Source of the DNA: JAZGHN01 sp964496725
Lineage (GTDB): Bacteria; Chloroflexota; Dehalococcoidia; Dehalococcoidales; E44-bin46
Reading direction: 5' to 3'
DNA: 28,550 bases
Assembly (NCBI GenBank): GCA_964496725.1
Contig: CAZCAS010000006.1
Coordinates: 1-28,550, forward strand
Shown here piece after piece: positions 15,167 through 22,525 of the stretch (the stretch's first letter is position 1; every line of letters begins with the position of its first letter). Position numbers and translations under genes: made by a program. The notes under the pieces were generated by a model. The model was given only the letters and a program-made list of their open reading frames with translations, searched no databases and had not been told where the DNA came from.

Positions 15167-16750
15167 TTAGACATTTCTATGAATAAGTATGAGTAATATT
15201 ACTAGCTCACATGCTTTAAGGTAAGTTTCCACTACTGATTCGATGCTACTTCCGTACATGTGTGCTTCACTATTTAATTTTTCAAGGGTCATTTCCGTAG
15301 CCTTAGCTACTGAATCAATAAAATTAACTGTTGATTTACTTGTCATTTGACTATGTCCACTCAAAATATAACGAACTCTCATCTTTCTTATAACTTTGGG
15401 ACTTTCAGATGGTTCAGAGTACCATGGTGCTTCCTTTACATCCTCATCTGGTGCCAGTATATCTAGTAATTGTCTCAAAACTTCCCTCATACTATGTGAT
15501 GCTTGAGCTATTTTATCGGGACTTGTACCTTTAAATGTAACCCACGCCCCAATCCGTTTATCTTCTAAAGAAGAATCGACCGAATTTAACAAATCCGATA
15601 ATTCTGCTGTATTATATTCACCAGTCTCAACAGGCCTAATTGCATGTTTCGCTGGGACTGTTCTTGAATTTCTAATTAGAAACTGTAACGGAGTCTCTTG
15701 TTCCTTTACAAGTTCTGGAGCTAATCCTCTTAATTTATGACGGAAATGAAGATAAATAGGATTGTCTTTGCCTCTGACCATTCCTAAATAATCGATTTTT
15801 CCTTTTACAACTCGTTTGAAGCTGGGTGGTTGTCTTAAAGGATTTCGTAGCCGAGGATTATAATACCGATTTAGAAATTCGGTCTCCGCAGCCTCCAAAC
15901 CGAATTTTTCCCATGCATGAAGCATAGCACGTATTTTCCGTACGTATTCGCGCCTTACATTGGGAAACTCATTTATAACAAGGCCAGTTACTATCTGACG
16001 CCTATCCTTATTTCGTAGCGTTACTTTATCGCGATTAATTTCAAAACTGTTAGTGCTAATTATTTCTTTGAGTTCATCGCCCACTTCCAATTGTCCATCT
16101 GTATTGAATTTTACTATGGCGGTAGGAAAACTATCTTCTGTAGAAAATGTAATATCATCTGCGTATCTCGTGTAGTTACAATCGTATTTCCTTGCAAGTT
16201 GTGATAGCTCCTTGTCCATTTTTGCGCAAATCATATTAGATATGATGGGAGACGTTGGTGCTCCTTGCGGAAGTGCTCTATTAAAGCAACAAATCTGGGC
16301 TAGGGTCTTTGCTACAATCGGGTCACAATTAAGAGGTGAATGTTTGAACAACCCTATAACCCTTCCTAAATGAATCGACGGGAAAAAGTCTTTCAAATCG
16401 ATATTAAATATAAGAACATTTGGTGAGTGCTTACTAACATTTGAAAGTATACTTTTATGGTGTATATAGCTATGAACTGCATTTCTTGGCTTGTATATGC
16501 CTTGTAAAACTTGGTTTAGTTTTCGCTGGATGATTTTAAGTGTTGTTACTGGGGCAGAAATTGTGCGAGTACCACCGAGATTCTTAGGAATTTCAAATGT
16601 TTTATAACGCTTAGACTCAGGCACTCGATACAAATGATAAATCAAAGTCTGCAAGTTAATGTCAAGCAGTTTTGCGATATCTAGTCGATTTCGTAGTGAA
16701 AGAAAATCTGCCTTTAGTTCTTCAGGGCTGGCTGATAATATAAGACTCAT
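15167..16750 (-). CDS. Retron reverse transcriptase with C-terminal extension
   Basis: From ATG 16750 the product is 527 residues. The reverse transcriptase core has IFNIDLKDFFPSIH (first catalytic Asp), LPQGAPTSPIISN, the catalytic YADDITFS, and QIVTGLVIN. Retron hallmarks are visible: the N-A-x-x-H-like NVSKH just before the first catalytic strand, and the VTG of region Y. The frame is open to 16795, but that start would translate the a2 arm of the RNA, so 16750 is preferred. The last 190 or so residues are an added helical domain (SHSMREVLRQLLDILAPDED and RKMRVRYIL are its clearest stretches) that I cannot name; it may be the effector. The gene is markedly AT-richer than its neighbours, a sign of transfer. 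Confidence 0.92.
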   Translation of the reverse strand: MSLILSASPEELKADFLSLRNRLDIAKLLDINLQTLIYHLYRVPESKRYKTFEIPKNLGGTRTISAPVTTLKIIQRKLNQVLQGIYKPRNAVHSYIHHKSILSNVSKHSPNVLIFNIDLKDFFPSIHLGRVIGLFKHSPLNCDPIVAKTLAQICCFNRALPQGAPTSPIISNMICAKMDKELSQLARKYDCNYTRYADDITFSTEDSFPTAIVKFNTDGQLEVGDELKEIISTNSFEINRDKVTLRNKDRRQIVTGLVINEFPNVRREYVRKIRAMLHAWEKFGLEAAETEFLNRYYNPRLRNPLRQPPSFKRVVKGKIDYLGMVRGKDNPIYLHFRHKLRGLAPELVKEQETPLQFLIRNSRTVPAKHAIRPVETGEYNTAELSDLLNSVDSSLEDKRIGAWVTFKGTSPDKIAQASHSMREVLRQLLDILAPDEDVKEAPWYSEPSESPKVIRKMRVRYILSGHSQMTSKSTVNFIDSVAKATEMTLEKLNSEAHMYGSSIESVVETYLKACELVILLILIHRNV

Positions 16751-16772
16751 AGCAATTCCACATTTTTTCTTA

Positions 16773-16787
16773 CAGGGCACTTGCAGG
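16773..16787 (-). repeat. Retron inverted repeat a2
   Basis: This arm is perfectly complementary over 15 bp to 16917-16931. It lies at the 3' end of the RNA, 22 nt before the preferred start codon of the reverse transcriptase. Confidence 0.88.
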
Positions 16788-16916
16788 TAACTCACGCCTA
16801 TCGCCCCACTAAGCCAGAAACCTAGATGTACTGTATTCTATACAAGAGTACATGAGGGCGCGTACGGATAACCTTGTCAAGAGTACTGTCGCAGGATCAA
16901 CAACAATCCAATTTAT

Positions 16917-16931
16917 CCTGCAAGTGCCCTG
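16917..16931 (-). repeat. Retron inverted repeat a1
   Basis: This is the 5' arm of the msr-msd RNA, complementary to 16773-16787 with no mismatch. The predicted transcription start falls on it. Confidence 0.88.
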
Positions 16932-16936
16932 ATGGA

Positions 16937-16965
16937 ATAATATAGCAATTCAGTTAACGAAACAA
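16937..16965 (-). promoter_or_regulatory. Promoter of the retron RNA
   Basis: On the minus strand TTGTTT (16960-16965), exactly 17-nt spacer, TATTAT (16937-16942). The predicted start is at 16930-16931, the first bases of a1, so promoter and RNA end agree independently. Confidence 0.72.
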
Positions 16966-17096
16966 GTTTTATAGGCCGCTACGAATGAGAGTTTTCTGTT
17001 GTTTCTTATGAATTCATTCGAGCTTAGATTGCCTAGTGAGTTGCGGTGCGGGTTGTCATTCTTCTTCGGAATTAAAGTTGAGCCATCGAGCAGGGT

Positions 17097-17711
17097 CTAA
17101 AACTCCTGCCTGCCCTCGAGGGCACGGGTCAGGGTAAAGTCATCGGCGTATTCCAGCTCGGTGCCGAAGGGTAGCCCCCTGGCTAGGCGGGTTACCTTGA
17201 TGCCCAGCGGTGTGATGAGTTTGTTCAGGTACAGGGCGGTCTGTTCCCCCTCAAGATTGGTGTTGGTGGCGAGGATGACCTCCTCCACTGAGCCGCCCTG
17301 CAACCGGTTCATAAGCTCGTTGACTCTTATATCGTTAGCTCCCACCCCTTCGGTGGGTGAGATGGCGCCGTGGAGGACATGGTACAGCCCATTGTAAATC
17401 CCGGTGTGTTCCAGGGCTAAAATATCCTGTGGTTGCTCCACAATACATATCTTGGTTTGGTCGCGCTGGGCATTGCCGCAGATACGGCATGGGTCGGACT
17501 CGGTGACATTAAAACAGACGGAGCATAGCTTAATCCTCTGTTTAACGGAGAGGATGGCATCAGCCAGTTGCCTCGTCTGCTCTTCGGGGGTGCGCAATAG
17601 ATGATAGGCAAGCCTCTGTGCGCTCTTGGGTCCAATGCCAGGCAATTTATTGAGTTCCTGAATGAGCTTGGTTACGGCATCAGCGGCGGGTGGTGTGGTT
17701 TCTTGATTCAC
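17097..17711 (-). CDS. recR: Recombination mediator RecR
   Basis: The 204-residue protein has the N-terminal helix-hairpin-helix (LNKLPGIGPKSAQRLAYHLL), a four-Cys zinc finger (CSVCFNVTESDPCRIC), and a Toprim domain starting ICIVEQPQDILALE, with the C-terminal ARGLPFGTELEYADDFTL. It works with RecO to load RecA. The start is GTG, preceded by a purine-rich AAAGGGGAAAGA. It follows dnaX and ebfC in the common bacterial order dnaX-ebfC-recR, with a GC-rich gap of 105 nt after ebfC. Confidence 0.97.
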   Translation of the reverse strand: MNQETTPPAADAVTKLIQELNKLPGIGPKSAQRLAYHLLRTPEEQTRQLADAILSVKQRIKLCSVCFNVTESDPCRICGNAQRDQTKICIVEQPQDILALEHTGIYNGLYHVLHGAISPTEGVGANDIRVNELMNRLQGGSVEEVILATNTNLEGEQTALYLNKLITPLGIKVTRLARGLPFGTELEYADDFTLTRALEGRQEF

Positions 17712-17816
17712 TCTTTCCCCTTTCTCCCTACGCCCTTCAGGGGGATGGAGGGGGGGGAAGGGCTTTAACTCTTTAATAAACCGCCAAAAAGCGTTCTCAG
17801 CGCGCTAGAATGGATA

Positions 17817-18122
17817 TCAGGTTAGCCCCGGTATCTTAAAACCGCCGGTTAGTCCCTTTAGCTGTTTGGCGGCGACTTTTTGGGATTTGGCGGTGGCTTC
17901 CCTCACTGCCTTTAATATTAATTCTTCCAGCTGTTTTGGCTGTTCCGGGTTCATTACTTCGGGTGAAATCTCTATCGACTGTATTTTCTGCTGGCCATCC
18001 ATGATAACCTTAACCGCGCCTTTGGCCACGCTTGCTTCTACGATGGTGTTGCTCAATTCTTTTTGAGCCTTGTCTAATTTGGATTTAAGTTCTCGGGCTT
18101 GATTCAGCATAGATAGATTCAT
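17817..18122 (-). CDS. ebfC: YbaB/EbfC family nucleoid-associated protein
   Basis: The 101-residue protein has the family pattern: an N-terminal helix (QARELKSKLDKAQKELSNTI), a short beta section (VKVIMDGQQKIQSIEISPEV) and a long C-terminal helix. Family members bind DNA as tweezer-shaped dimers. Its start overlaps the dnaX stop by 4 nt (ATGA), showing translational coupling. Confidence 0.93.
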   Translation of the reverse strand: MNLSMLNQARELKSKLDKAQKELSNTIVEASVAKGAVKVIMDGQQKIQSIEISPEVMNPEQPKQLEELILKAVREATAKSQKVAAKQLKGLTGGFKIPGLT

Positions 18123-19723
18123 GTCTCCTCCACGTCGATAATCTGGGCGCCCATTTTTAGCGCTGCCTTTAGCAGGTGGTCGTTTGCTGGCTCATAGATG
18201 CAGCGTACTTGGCACGGGTGCCCGAGGAAATTACTTATGATTTTTGCCGCTATCTGTTGATTTTCCGGCTTCTCTATATGGTCCTTATGATATGGGTATT
18301 TAAAGGCTAAAACTACGATACCATCTTCAATTGACACCGGGTTAACCCCGGCGCTTCTGAGGATGGCAATAGCGGGAGTCCTTTTGGTATCGTCTGGGGC
18401 TTGTTCAATAACCTCCCTCCAATTAGCTCTCAGTTGCTCGATTTCACTGCCCGGTTCCGCTGGGGGTGCGCTCACCTCTGGTGTTGGCGGTGGAGCACTG
18501 GCTGCTGGCTCGGCTTGGGGTTCGGCTTCGGGCTCAGCTTTGGCTTTTGACTTTTTAGGTTGTGGCGGAGCTGGTGGCGGGGTGGGTGCTTTCGCCGGCT
18601 GGCGGGCTGCCTGTTTGGCTTTGCTGACCACACTCTCCTTTTCCTCCCCCGCTGTCAGGGTGCAGTCAGTGAGCGCTAGCTCCAGGGGCAGGGTAGAGTA
18701 GTTGTCAAAACTAAACTCGAGCTGGCTGAAGAGCTTTATCGCCTTTAATATTTGAGCCAGTGGAGCTTTATTGGCTAGGACTTTCAGTTCAGCTATGTCC
18801 TCGGCGGTGAGGTCTATAGCTTCATCAGAGCCGGTCTTTACGAGTAGCAAGCCTCTGAGATATCCCACCAGTTCTCGATTGAACTGGCGTAAGTCCAGCC
18901 CGTCGCTATTGGCGCTGTTTATCGTCCTTATCCCGGCGGCAATGTCATTACTTACCATGTGCTTTACCACCTCTTTGACTCGCTGGTCGCCGCTGATGCC
19001 CAGGGTAGCCTGAACCTGCGGCAGCCCTACCTCGGAGCCGTAATAGGTGGTTAGCTGTTCCAGGATATTTTCCGCATCTCGCAGACTACCGGTGGCGCTT
19101 CTGGCGATAAGCCGTAGTGCCTCTGGCTCCGTGTGAATGTCTTCCTGTTCGCAAATATGAGTGAGCTTGGAGATGATATCTGTTTGGGAGATGCGGCGGA
19201 AATCAAAGTGCTGGCACCGCGACATGATAGTGGACAGGACTTTATGACCTTCGGTAGTGGCTAGAACGAAAATAACGTGGGGTGGTGGTTCCTCCAGTGT
19301 CTTCAACAAAGCGTTGGAGGCCTCTTTGGTGAGCATATGGACTTCGTCTATGATATAGACCTTGTAACGGGCCTGGTTAGGAGCATAGTTGACCTTCTCA
19401 CGGAGGTCGCGGATTTCATCGATACCGCGATTGCTGGCAGCATCAATCTCTATGACATCCAGAGCCCTACCCTCGGTTACTGCCTGGCACATGGGACAGG
19501 TATTACAGGGTTCACCCTTGCCATTGGTCAGGCAATTCACTGCTTTAGCCAGGATGCGCCCGGTGGTGGTCTTGCCTGTTCCTCGCGGGCCACAGAAGAG
19601 GTAGGCGTGGGATACACGGCCACTGGTGAGGGCATTCAGCAGTGTCTGTGTTACCTGTTCCTGGCCGACTACCTCGGCTAAAGCTTGCGGACGCCACTTA
19701 CGATAGAAAACTTGAGAAGCCAT
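18119..19723 (-). CDS. dnaX: DNA polymerase III subunit gamma/tau
   Basis: This is the AAA+ clamp-loader subunit. The 534-residue protein has YRKWRPQALAEVVGQ at the start, the Walker A GPRGTGKTTTGR, a zinc-binding Cys cluster (CLTNGKGEPCNTCPMC), the Walker B DEVHML and the SRC motif in IMSRCQHF. A Pro/Ala/Glu-rich linker (about residues 375-425) leads to a small C-terminal domain. No A6G slippery run was found, so only one form is expected. TATAAT lies 10 nt before the ATG and there is no Shine-Dalgarno, so the mRNA is probably nearly leaderless. Confidence 0.97.
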   Translation of the reverse strand: MASQVFYRKWRPQALAEVVGQEQVTQTLLNALTSGRVSHAYLFCGPRGTGKTTTGRILAKAVNCLTNGKGEPCNTCPMCQAVTEGRALDVIEIDAASNRGIDEIRDLREKVNYAPNQARYKVYIIDEVHMLTKEASNALLKTLEEPPPHVIFVLATTEGHKVLSTIMSRCQHFDFRRISQTDIISKLTHICEQEDIHTEPEALRLIARSATGSLRDAENILEQLTTYYGSEVGLPQVQATLGISGDQRVKEVVKHMVSNDIAAGIRTINSANSDGLDLRQFNRELVGYLRGLLLVKTGSDEAIDLTAEDIAELKVLANKAPLAQILKAIKLFSQLEFSFDNYSTLPLELALTDCTLTAGEEKESVVSKAKQAARQPAKAPTPPPAPPQPKKSKAKAEPEAEPQAEPAASAPPPTPEVSAPPAEPGSEIEQLRANWREVIEQAPDDTKRTPAIAILRSAGVNPVSIEDGIVVLAFKYPYHKDHIEKPENQQIAAKIISNFLGHPCQVRCIYEPANDHLLKAALKMGAQIIDVEET

Positions 19724-19733
19724 CTTCTGTTTT

Positions 19734-19762
19734 ATTATACCCTAATATTCTCTGGTTTCCAA
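19734..19762 (-). promoter_or_regulatory. Promoter of dnaX-ebfC, near-leaderless
   Basis: On the minus strand TTGGAA (19757-19762), 17-nt spacer, TATAAT (19734-19739). The predicted start is about 3 nt before the ATG of dnaX. Confidence 0.65.
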
Positions 19763-19793
19763 AGGCTCTCCAGGGGTAAGCAAGAAAAGAAAA

Positions 19794-19821
19794 GAGGAGG
19801 TTTAATTTATTAAACCTCCTC
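19794..19821 (-). terminator. Terminator of the first tubulin-like gene
   Basis: A perfect 12-bp stem GAGGAGGTTTAA / TTAAACCTCCTC with a 4-nt loop. On the minus strand it is followed by TTTTCTTTTCTT. It begins 22 nt after the stop at 19844 and isolates this gene from dnaX. Confidence 0.87.
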
Positions 19822-19843
19822 AAAATAGGCTTAGATTGGACGG

Positions 19844-21016
19844 TTACAGTAACGATGGTATATCTTTCGCCGCATCGTCCATATCTTTGAGTTTGTCTCT
19901 TATCTCTCCCTGCCTCTCTTTAACCGCGGGGATGAGCTCGGTTGATTTATCATAATAATCCTTTATCTTGCCCACAGTGTCGAGTTCGGAGAGGATTACC
20001 GTTACATCTATCACCCCTCTCTTACGGGGGTAATCACCGTTTCTTATGATTGCCTTTGGGGCCAGCTCTCTCAGGTGGTCACCGAGTTCCTTAATCAGGT
20101 CCATATTTGTGTCTTTAGCCGGTGCGGTGAGCAGGTAGAGAGCTCTGTTGGCATCCTGTGGGTTGCACTGGAGTGATAACTCACTCAGGGCTTCATCCAT
20201 GGCTTGCATGCCCTTGTGTATTTCCGTGCTTTTGTCCCTGAAGCTGGTTCGCTTAAAGGGGGACGCCACCATTGGTAGTTCTGTTTTGCCATAGCCAATC
20301 ACTGTCCACCCTGACAGGGTCTGGTTTATGTCTCCGCCGTCGAGTGTCTTTACCCCGATGTGCTTTTGCTTTTTCTCCTCGCCAGCGCAGAGCAGGTTAT
20401 AGAACGGCTCGGCTATCAGTGAGTTGATTTTGGCTATATTGTTCTTAAGTGAGGCATCTTTTCTAATATACCTCTGATTGTCGATGAGGATGGTGGCATC
20501 AGCTACTGTGCTGACCGATTTCAGGCATACTGCCGAGTTATATACCGCCCTTTCCTCGTTTTGTACCTCATGGTCGAAGGGAAGGATAACAACATCATAT
20601 ACCGGTTTATCTCCATAGCGCTCTTTTATCATTTGCGTCAGTATCGGTATTGAGCCGGAGCCGGTACCACCGGCAGCACTGGCGACCAGCAAGAAGGCGT
20701 CTGACTCGAAGAGTCGCTTGGTGGTTCTGATAGCCTCTATAACCTTGTCGCTGTCCTCCCTGGCTATCTCAGCTCCCAGTTCGTTAATCTTGCCCACGCC
20801 GTGGCCCCCGGTCTTTCGGGAGCCGATGAGGATTCTGTGGTGATAGTCGGGCTTTATCGCGGATAGTCCACTTAAATCTGCAGCATCTGTGTTTACAGCG
20901 TAAGCACCGGTAACTATCTCGATCCCTCGGTAATTGCGTGCCCTTTTGTTTAAGCGAGCAAGCTCATCGGCAATCCTGCCGCCGCATTGTCCAAAACCTA
21001 TGACTACTAATTTCAT
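19844..21016 (-). CDS. Tubulin/FtsZ-superfamily GTPase (CetZ-like), copy 1
   Basis: The 390-residue protein opens with MKLVVIGFGQCGGRIADE, the nucleotide-binding start of tubulin and CetZ proteins, and has the G-box SAAGGTGSGS (113-122). The T7 catalytic loop is recognisable as LDGGDINQTLSGWTVIGYG, with Asp 226 and Asp 229 in the D-x-x-D spacing of FtsZ, so GTP hydrolysis on assembly is expected. The C-terminus is a charged helix ending exactly in DIPSLL, similar to the FtsZ C-terminal peptide. It is divergent from the 410-residue coiled-coil gene and is followed by a strong terminator. It is unlikely to be the main FtsZ, whose N-terminus is GxGGGGxNA. A filament-forming role is inferred. Confidence 0.88.
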   Translation of the reverse strand: MKLVVIGFGQCGGRIADELARLNKRARNYRGIEIVTGAYAVNTDAADLSGLSAIKPDYHHRILIGSRKTGGHGVGKINELGAEIAREDSDKVIEAIRTTKRLFESDAFLLVASAAGGTGSGSIPILTQMIKERYGDKPVYDVVILPFDHEVQNEERAVYNSAVCLKSVSTVADATILIDNQRYIRKDASLKNNIAKINSLIAEPFYNLLCAGEEKKQKHIGVKTLDGGDINQTLSGWTVIGYGKTELPMVASPFKRTSFRDKSTEIHKGMQAMDEALSELSLQCNPQDANRALYLLTAPAKDTNMDLIKELGDHLRELAPKAIIRNGDYPRKRGVIDVTVILSELDTVGKIKDYYDKSTELIPAVKERQGEIRDKLKDMDDAAKDIPSLL

Positions 21017-21044
21017 ACTTCACCCCACCATTAATAGTTTCAAC

Positions 21045-21074
21045 ATTTTAGCTAAATTCGGATAGTGCTGTCAA
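21045..21074 (-). promoter_or_regulatory. Promoter of tubulin-like copy 1
   Basis: On the minus strand TTGACA (21069-21074), 18-nt spacer, TAAAAT (21045-21050). It matches the promoter of copy 3 at both boxes and in spacer length. Confidence 0.75.
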
Positions 21075-21103
21075 TCACTATGGCTAAATTCTTTTAATGC
21101 TGT
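21051..21103. repeat. Duplicated operator-like element upstream of tubulin-like copy 1
   Basis: GCTAAATTC-N6-TGCTGT occurs at 21051-21071 and again at 21083-21103, with 15 fixed bases identical and a 32-nt period (about three helical turns). The first copy overlaps the promoter spacer and -35 box; the second is just upstream. This layout suits a regulator binding site. Confidence 0.6.
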
Positions 21104-21149
21104 GAGATAGCGGGTGGCGGGCAGCGTATTTTCAGAAAACCTGTGCCAA

Positions 21150-21178
21150 TTGCAAAACCGAACGACCTATTATAAAAT
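21150..21178 (+). promoter_or_regulatory. Candidate promoter of the 410-residue coiled-coil gene
   Basis: TTGCAA (21150-21155), 17-nt spacer, TAAAAT (21173-21178), with a predicted leader of about 75 nt. It shares the 244-nt divergent region with tubulin-like copy 1, so the two could be co-regulated. Confidence 0.5.
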
Positions 21179-21260
21179 TAGGCCACATAAGGTAAGATAT
21201 TAAGCTTTTGCCGGAAACGCTGGGTAATATTGGCTTAAATTCAGAGGATTCTTAGATGAT

Positions 21261-22493
21261 ATGGAAACTGGCATTGGAGCGGTTAAAAAGGCGGTAGAAC
21301 GGGCTGAGACGCTAAGCAGATCAGCCAGAGAGGCAGCCGAGGCTACAATACAGGTATCTCGGGAAGCTATAGCCAAGGCTGAGGAGATAAGTAAATCTGC
21401 TAAAGAAGCTGCCGAGGCAGCATCGAGAGCATCTCAGGAAGCGGTAGCTAAGGCCAGGGGAATAAGCAAACAGGCTAGCGAGGATGCTGAAGCATCAATA
21501 AGGGATTCCCGGGAAGCAATAGCTAGGGCCGAGGAAGCAATCAGAGTAGCTAAAGAATCGGCAGAGCTGGTAGCAGGGAGTTTTAGAGATGCGGTGGATA
21601 GGGCTGAACAGATAGTCGATGATGCCAGGGAAGCTGCTGAGGCTTGCATGAGGGAGTCTCTAGGTGGGATAAAGCGGGCTGAGGAAATAGGTCGGTCAAG
21701 CAGGGAGACTGCTAGGGAAGCGACGCAGCTCGCGCGGGAAGCCATGGCTAAGAATAAGGAGATAGAGAAGTCAGCTAAAGAAGCTGCTGCGGCAGCTAGG
21801 GCATCTCACAAAGCGGTAGTTCAGACGGAGAAGGTGGGTAAAGCACTCGAGGAGAGTGCTGAGGAGGCAACGAAAGCGTTTGCTCAGGCAATAACTCAAG
21901 CGGAGGAAACAAACAGGTGGGCTAAAGAGACCATAGAAACTGCCAGGAGATCCTTTGAGGTGGCGGCGGGTGAAATTAAGGGTTTGCGCAGAGAAGCCGA
22001 AGAGACTGCTGAGATGGTGAGAAAGGCTTCTCAAGAGGTGATGGCTAGGATACAGGAGATAAGTGGCGAGGTTCATGAGGTTGCTCGAGGGGCGGTTGGC
22101 TTGATAGAGGAAAGGGGGAGGGAGGTTAAGCGGGCTGCTGAAGAAGCAGCGATGGCATCTGGGGGTATGTTGGCTGTGGTGGGAGGAAAGCGTGAAAAGA
22201 CTGAGAAAGCCGTTGAGGAAGCAGTAGTAAAACAGCCCTCGAAAAGAACCAAGCGACTTGAGGAGGCTATTGAGAAGGCAGTAGGCCAGGCTAAGCAGGC
22301 TAAGGTAGAAGTTACTTCTGATAGGAAGAAGAATGTTGAGTCGCGCTTGGAGTTTCTGGCCAAGATGTATGCCGCTAATAAGAGCCAAAAAACCGGAGAG
22401 GCCGAAGAGGTTAAAGAGGTTAAAGTTAAAAAGGTTAAGGCAGCCAGGACGAGGAAGACCAGGGATGTAACTGGTACCACTAAGGAGGAGTAA
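21261..22493 (+). CDS. Coiled-coil protein built of 25-residue repeats
   Basis: The first 230 or so residues are about nine consecutive units of 24-25 residues, starting near residue 8, with the pattern SREAIAKAEEISKSAKEAAE plus five variable residues. Twenty-five residues over seven helical turns (7+7+11) gives a nearly straight coiled coil. The rest is Glu/Lys/Arg-rich helix, ending in a very basic tail (KVKKVKAARTRKTR near 390-404) that could bind nucleic acid or acidic tails. There is no signal peptide or membrane helix. AGAGG lies 13 nt before the ATG. The gene is flanked by tubulin-like GTPase genes, so it may be a filament partner. The family is not recognised by name. Confidence 0.8.
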   Translation: METGIGAVKKAVERAETLSRSAREAAEATIQVSREAIAKAEEISKSAKEAAEAASRASQEAVAKARGISKQASEDAEASIRDSREAIARAEEAIRVAKESAELVAGSFRDAVDRAEQIVDDAREAAEACMRESLGGIKRAEEIGRSSRETAREATQLAREAMAKNKEIEKSAKEAAAAARASHKAVVQTEKVGKALEESAEEATKAFAQAITQAEETNRWAKETIETARRSFEVAAGEIKGLRREAEETAEMVRKASQEVMARIQEISGEVHEVARGAVGLIEERGREVKRAAEEAAMASGGMLAVVGGKREKTEKAVEEAVVKQPSKRTKRLEEAIEKAVGQAKQAKVEVTSDRKKNVESRLEFLAKMYAANKSQKTGEAEEVKEVKVKKVKAARTRKTRDVTGTTKEE

Positions 22494-22525
22494 TCAGGAT
22501 TATCCATACTTTTAATTGTCTGGCG

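Larger units (their letters stand above)
16773..16931 (-). ncRNA. Retron msr-msd non-coding RNA
   Basis: A 159-nt RNA on the same strand as, and just upstream of, the reverse transcriptase. Its ends are a perfect 15-bp repeat, a1 (16917-16931, reading CAGGGCACTTGCAGG) and a2 (16773-16787). The 3' half folds into a long msd-like hairpin: an outer CGCCC/GGGCG stem (16802-16806 with 16856-16860), then ATGTACT/AGTACAT (16826-16832 with 16847-16853), capped by GTAT/ATAC. The 5' half would be msr, with smaller stems such as GGAT/ATCC. The priming guanosine after a1 cannot be fixed by eye. In known retrons the RT uses this RNA as primer and template to make msDNA. Confidence 0.87.
16751..17096. other. 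Non-coding interval between the reverse transcriptase and recR
   Basis: This 346-nt interval holds the retron RNA (16773-16931) and its promoter (16937-16965). The remaining part (16966-17096) has a 7-bp inverted repeat, CGAATGA (16982-16988) with TCATTCG (17014-17020). No open frame or convincing terminator for recR was seen. Confidence 0.7.

Noticed and set aside
15167..16931. Reverse transcriptase as part of a group II intron or diversity-generating retroelement
   Set aside because: No maturase or HNH region and no template/variable repeat pair were seen, while retron motifs and a matching msr-msd RNA are present.
17712..17816. GC-rich tract between ebfC and recR as a terminator
   Set aside because: It has G and C runs but no clean stem followed by a T run on the minus strand, and the genes normally form one operon.
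18548..18560. dnaX slippage site for making the gamma form
   Set aside because: The minus strand has only AAAAAG in a Lys codon run, one A short of the A6G heptamer, and no supporting stem was seen.
21434..22507. Several 100-205-residue minus-strand frames opposite the 410-residue gene
   Set aside because: They are antisense shadows of repeat-rich coding DNA without start signals or recognisable protein features.
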